A DNA stretch of 64,000 nt from Abelmoschus esculentus (taxonomy: Eukaryota; Streptophyta; Magnoliopsida; Malvales; Malvaceae), in contig JAUCBN010000001.1 in assembly GCA_035048815.1 (NCBI GenBank), positions 20,041,001 to 20,105,000 of the forward strand, written 5' to 3'. A program made the translations under genes and the position numbers. Numbering within the stretch: the stretch's first letter is position 1; the number at the start of each line of letters is the position of its first letter. This document shows, in pieces, positions 60,536 to 64,000 of this stretch. The notes under the pieces were generated by a model, which saw nothing but the letters and a program-made list of their open reading frames with translations, had not been told where the DNA came from and searched no databases.

Positions 60536-61237
60536 TTATCATCAACCAAACACTCTTGTTTAATTGTTACCCTTGTGTTCACGATTCCTTGGATGTATTC
60601 CAATCAAGTTTTGTTAGTACTTTTTCTATCTTCCTCTATTCTTTCAGCGTCTGATATTGTTACTTGCTATGTTTATTTACCTTCTAATTTGTTTATTTGC
60701 CTTGTGTGGCAAAAAGCAACAAACATGTCGATACTACAGGACCTGTTGTTTCTTTCCTTGATGCCATGACGTTTTGGCAGTATGGCTCAACACTTCAGTT
60801 AGAGTGTATAAGACAAGACGTGAAAAAGGATCTGGTTTCGCTTACTTGATAAGCTTACTATCTCCACAAGGTTTCGTTTTGCTCCATGTTTGCACCAAAG
60901 GTTTCGTTTGGCTCTTTTTCATTGAGTCTTCTCTTGTTCCATGGTTACTTAAATGCTATGTACGCCTTTTACCCTATTCTTTATGTCATGTTCCTCCCTT
61001 TTATTCTCGGTTTACTAATTTTGATTCTATTTTTTTCACAGCTTTTTCCTCTAATCTTTCTTCAAGATTGGTGCCTTGCCTCTCATTTAGTCTTTGGTAA
61101 TCTCTCTTACTCGGTAAGACCTCTACTTCCAAAAGTTTTGCTACCTTTATTATTGATGTTTGTTTCCTCAAAATTTGTATATTCTCTAGAATGGTATTAT
61201 CATATTATTCCCATTATGATTGTTTTCGTTATGTGTC

Positions 61238-61282
61238 TACCAACCCTTCCACGGGTTCTTTCCAACACCTTTCATGGTGTAT
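61238..61282 (+). other. Double-hairpin motif, copy 6
   Basis: First stem AACCC-TTCCAC-GGGTT, second stem ACACC-TTTCAT-GGTGT. Both are perfect five-pair stems. Confidence 0.6.
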
Positions 61283-61303
61283 AATTCTTTAAATTCATAA
61301 ATA

Positions 61304-61348
61304 TACCACCCTTTCAGTGGGAATTTTCTAACACCATCTCTGATGTAT
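61304..61348 (+). other. Double-hairpin motif, copy 7
   Basis: Begins 22 bases after copy 6. First stem CCC...GGG (or CCAC...GTGG), second stem ACACC-ATCTCT-GATGT with one mismatch. Confidence 0.45.
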
Positions 61349-61828
61349 TATCATCAACCAAACAATTTTTTGAAGTAACAACTCTTTTTCTTACGTTTCC
61401 TTGGATGATTTCATATCTCGAAATGTTATTACTTGCTTTCTTTTACTCTTTTTTCAAGCTTTTGACATTAAGGATCGAGGGTTGCTTCCAAGACCGTATT
61501 TTTACTTGGTACCACCACCTCTATATCACCACCATTGTCGACTAATTGGGGTCTGGTTTTGGCCTTGTCATCGGGATCTTTAGATCTAAAACCTTTGTCA
61601 ATATTTTGTATTTCATATCAATTGAACATGAAGCTTTTTATTCTATAACTAGCTATTATCTTGTTCACTACAATAAGTCTTCTATTCTATTTACAACTAG
61701 GACTCCTATTTACTCTCAATTTAATCCTTTTATTATACTACACGTGCTAGGTATCCTATTAAACACAGCTCATTGTGTATCTTCTCAATCCCTTGAACTC
61801 TACCAAATCGAAGATTGGCATATATATT

Positions 61829-61873
61829 TTCAACCCTTGGGTAGGGGTCTGTCCAACACCTTTTATGGTGTAT
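61829..61873 (+). other. Double-hairpin motif, copy 8
   Basis: First stem ACCC...GGGT, second stem ACACC-TTTTAT-GGTGT. It lies about 290 bp upstream of the ORF1/ORF2 junction of LINE-2. Confidence 0.6.
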
Positions 61874-61920
61874 TCTTACGAAACAAGTCTACATGTTATT
61901 TTAAATTCTTGCTCTTCATG

Positions 61921-62163
61921 AGAAGTCTAGATAATATGGCGTTATGCTACTTTCTTGAACCTAATCCATCAGAACAAAGTATGCATGATTTTGATTTTCC
62001 TACTTTAACTCAATTTTATACAAAGACTCCACCATATGATGAGGGATATAGTTCTAAATGTCCCCGAGCTCCATCAAAATCTTCATTTAAGAAAGCTGGG
62101 ATGAAGGGCGGAAAAAACTCTCTGGTAGAGGTTGACGATGATCAACCCCACCGAGGGAAATGA
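61921..62163 (+). pseudogene. LINE-2 ORF1 tail
   Basis: Only the C-terminal part of ORF1 is recognisable: PPYDEGYSSKCPRA, KKAGMKGGKNSLVEVDDDQ and a TGA at 62,161. It aligns with LINE-1 ORF1 words PPSDENARVKHPRA and KAGMSSVKNSTAEVDSDQ. The upstream limit is uncertain. The frame is open back to 61,546, but that part has no ORF1 domain. The domain-bearing part of ORF1 has been lost, either by deletion or because this is a derivative subfamily. Confidence 0.7.
62160..62163 (+). promoter_or_regulatory. Stop/start overlap ATGA in LINE-2
   Basis: ATG at 62,160 and TGA at 62,161, same arrangement as in LINE-1. Confidence 0.65.
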
Positions 62164-64000
62164 AAATATTATGCCGGAACTGTCAGGGTCTCGACAATGC
62201 CTAGGTACTTCATGCATTACATTGTGCTATCCACAAGCATGATGTCGATATTTTATTTTTTTACGAAACTAGATTAAATAGACACAATCTTGATCGCATT
62301 AAGATTAAGCTAGGAATGCAAGGTTGTATACCAGTTGAATCCAGCCCCACTTGTACGGGTGATTTGCTTTCTTACTCAGATCATCATATTGATGTTATTA
62401 TACATTTTCACCAATTGCAATTCCATTTTTCTGGTGTACATGGTTTTCCTGAAACGGCAAACAAATAAAAAACTTAACAACTAGTGGACACATTACAATC
62501 AGCTTCTTCTCTTTCATTGCTCTTAGGGGGAGACTTTAATGAAATCCTACATGATAATGAAAAGCAAGGTGGTATCCGTCGGGCACGATCACAAATTAAT
62601 AATTTCAGAGATTGTCTTATGAGAAATAATCTCTTCGATTGTAAACGAAAATCTGGATGGTTCACTTGGACCAGGTCTGAACCTAATACCGAAACCATTA
62701 TGGAAAGAATCGATAGATTCCTTATTAACTCCTCTAGGTTTAATGTCTTTCCTAGTTTCTAGGCTACGTCATTATTTCATGCCCGATCTGATCACTGCCC
62801 CATCTTAATGGACACTAGGCCCTCCCATGCAATCGGAACGAAAGCTTCTAGGAAACTCTTCCTCCAAAAACGAGCTTGATAGACTACTTAATGCGAAGAA
62901 AATCTATTGGGCACAACGTGCCCACACCATCTGGCTAGAACATGGTGACAAAAATACTTTATTTTTCTATGAAGAGCAAACAATCGCCAATGAAAAAACC
63001 ATATTACTAGGCTTTTCTACAATGAAAATATTTGGCAAACGCACACGAAAGACATCATGGCTACTGTCATTGATTACTTCCAGACTCTCTTCTTATCCTC
63101 TTTTCCTACTATTGCATCTCCCATTTTAGACAACATTCCAAATATTGTTACTGAGACCATGAACAATAACCTTAATAAGGAATTCACAGCAGAAGAAATT
63201 GCCACTAATTTTCACGATATTGATCCGAGGAAAGCCTCGAGAGTTTACGGATTTCCATGTGGTTTCCTTAGGAAACATTTGGATATCCTTGGCCAAGACT
63301 TTATAAACCTCTGCCTCAGACTCCAGAGTGGGTCTGTTCGCATGGAAGAGGTCAATCGTACTATCATCGTTCTTATACCCAAAATTAATGATCCCACAAC
63401 TATGTGACATCTCAGACCTATAAGCCTATGCATAGTTATCTATAAGACTATTGCCAAAGTGCTTGTTAATTGTTTGAAATCTATCATCCTTTTATGTATA
63501 GGCGGTAATCAAGCTGTCTTTGTTCAAGGTAGGAACATTACCGACAATATTCTCATTGCCCATGATCTTATCCACACTTTAAATACCGACGAGACCTATC
63601 TTGCCAAAGGTGCTAGTTTAAAATTGGACATGGAGAAAGCTTTCGACCGTGTCGAATGGTCTTTTCTACAACAAATTATGCTCCATGTAGGTTTTAATGA
63701 CAAATGGATTTCCCTTATTATGAATTGTGTCTCTTCTATGTCTTTCTAAGTACGTGTCTATGATTCTCTTTCATGACCTTTTAAACCTCAAAGAGGGCTT
63801 CGACAAGGAGATCCCCTTTCACCTTTCTTGTTTCTTTTCTATACTCAAGGTCTTTCAGCATTGCTCAATGCTGAGAAAGTTATTGGCAATCTCCCTGGCC
63901 TTTGTGCTAGCAAGAACGACCCCCGTATAAATAACCTCCTCTTTGTTGATGATTGTGTGGTGTTCATTAAGAATACAACTACAGAAGCTCAACACCTCAA
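62160..64000 (+). pseudogene. LINE-2 ORF2, decayed and cut by window end
   Basis: ATG at 62,160 overlaps the ORF1 stop (ATGA). The endonuclease region is readable (NCQGLDN, ETRLNRHN, GGDFNEILHDNEKQGG, GWFTWTRS, RSDHCPIL). It has stops at 62,202, 62,466, 62,475 and 62,760. About 12 codons are missing near 62,355, and about 236 bp are missing between SDHCPIL and NELDRLL (near 62,820-62,870) compared with LINE-1. Frameshifts follow before 62,827 and before 63,057. The reverse transcriptase has FTAEEIATNFHDIDPRKA, KGASLKLDMEKAFDRVEW and RGLRQGDPLSPFLF, with stops at 63,405, 63,747 and 63,774. The catalytic motif reads FVDD (63,942-63,953) instead of FADD. The frame runs out of the window. Confidence 0.93.

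Larger units (their letters stand above)
58381..61920 (+). promoter_or_regulatory. LINE-2 long leader with internal repeats
   Basis: No long family-like coding frame. It contains six double-hairpin copies, a triplicated segment of about 100 bp at 59,290-59,575, and a diverged direct repeat with an offset of about 812 bp (TATTATCATCAACCAAACA at 60,534 and 61,346; TTCCTTGGATG at 60,585 and 61,397). The tandem organisation recalls the monomer-type promoters of some mammalian L1 leaders, but promoter activity is not shown. The DUF4283 and CCHC parts of ORF1 seen in LINE-1 are absent. Confidence 0.6.
58381..64000 (+). mobile_element. LINE-2: second L1-type LINE of the same family, cut by window end
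   Basis: Opens with a pyrimidine-rich start and the words GCCGCC, CCGATC, ATCGGCTATTTTT and GAGAGGAAGAAAC in the same order as LINE-1. Its ORF2 is clearly homologous to LINE-1 ORF2. It differs by a longer leader (about 3.5 kb), an ORF1 reduced to its tail, and a heavily decayed ORF2. The left flank is satellite reading TTAAAATTCGAACGGATTGAAC, the same monomer position as LINE-1. The 3' end and target-site duplication are outside the window. Confidence 0.88.

Noticed and set aside
58443..61583. Open frames of 60-180 codons in the LINE-2 leader
   Set aside because: No recognisable domain, overlapping frames and T-rich composition; described as leader instead.
31886..61873. Hammerhead or other known self-cleaving ribozyme
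   Set aside because: The double-hairpin copies lack the CTGATGA and GAAA core words; no known ribozyme core could be fitted by eye.

Overview
The window looks like repeat-only heterochromatin from a plant nuclear genome, most likely a centromeric or pericentromeric block. Three things point to this: about 38 kb of an AT-rich tandem satellite with a near-nucleosomal 170-171 bp monomer; a Ty3/gypsy element whose reverse transcriptase and integrase resemble the plant centromeric (CRM) chromovirus clade; and two copies of a plant-type L1 LINE whose ORF2 ends in an RNase H domain. I cannot name the species. I see no host single-copy gene, tRNA or rRNA gene.

Layout. 1-30,300: satellite block 1. 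30,301-46,413: LINE-1, inserted in a satellite monomer with a 15-bp target-site duplication (30,286-30,300 and 46,414-46,428, one mismatch). Inside LINE-1 ORF1 sits a complete LTR retrotransposon (32,744-40,602). 46,414-54,370: satellite block 2, with clear 11-monomer and 5-monomer higher-order repeats. 54,371-57,937: a different tandem array of 33-bp units, mostly organised as 99-bp trimers, interrupted by a 300-bp retroelement fragment. 57,938-58,380: a few eroded satellite monomers. 58,381-64,000: LINE-2, same family as LINE-1, more decayed and cut by the window end.

The nesting gives an order of events: satellite, then LINE-1, then the CRM-like element. The two LTRs differ at about 15 aligned bases plus one 233-bp indel, so the CRM insertion is fairly recent. 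All coding regions are broken: the gag-pol frame has four stops and two frameshifts; LINE-1 ORF2 is 1,359 codons in one frame with five internal stops; LINE-2 ORF2 has stops, frameshifts and a deletion of about 236 bp. Many stops are C-to-T or G-to-A changes, as expected from deamination of methylated cytosine.

Most notable non-standard signals: a roughly 45-nt double-hairpin motif present eight times in the LINE leaders, with one compensatory stem change; the 33/99-bp minisatellite, whose unit is a multiple of three and is therefore open over hundreds of codons; both LINEs inserted at the same TTAAAA site of the satellite monomer; and an ATGA stop/start overlap at all three ORF1/ORF2 junctions.
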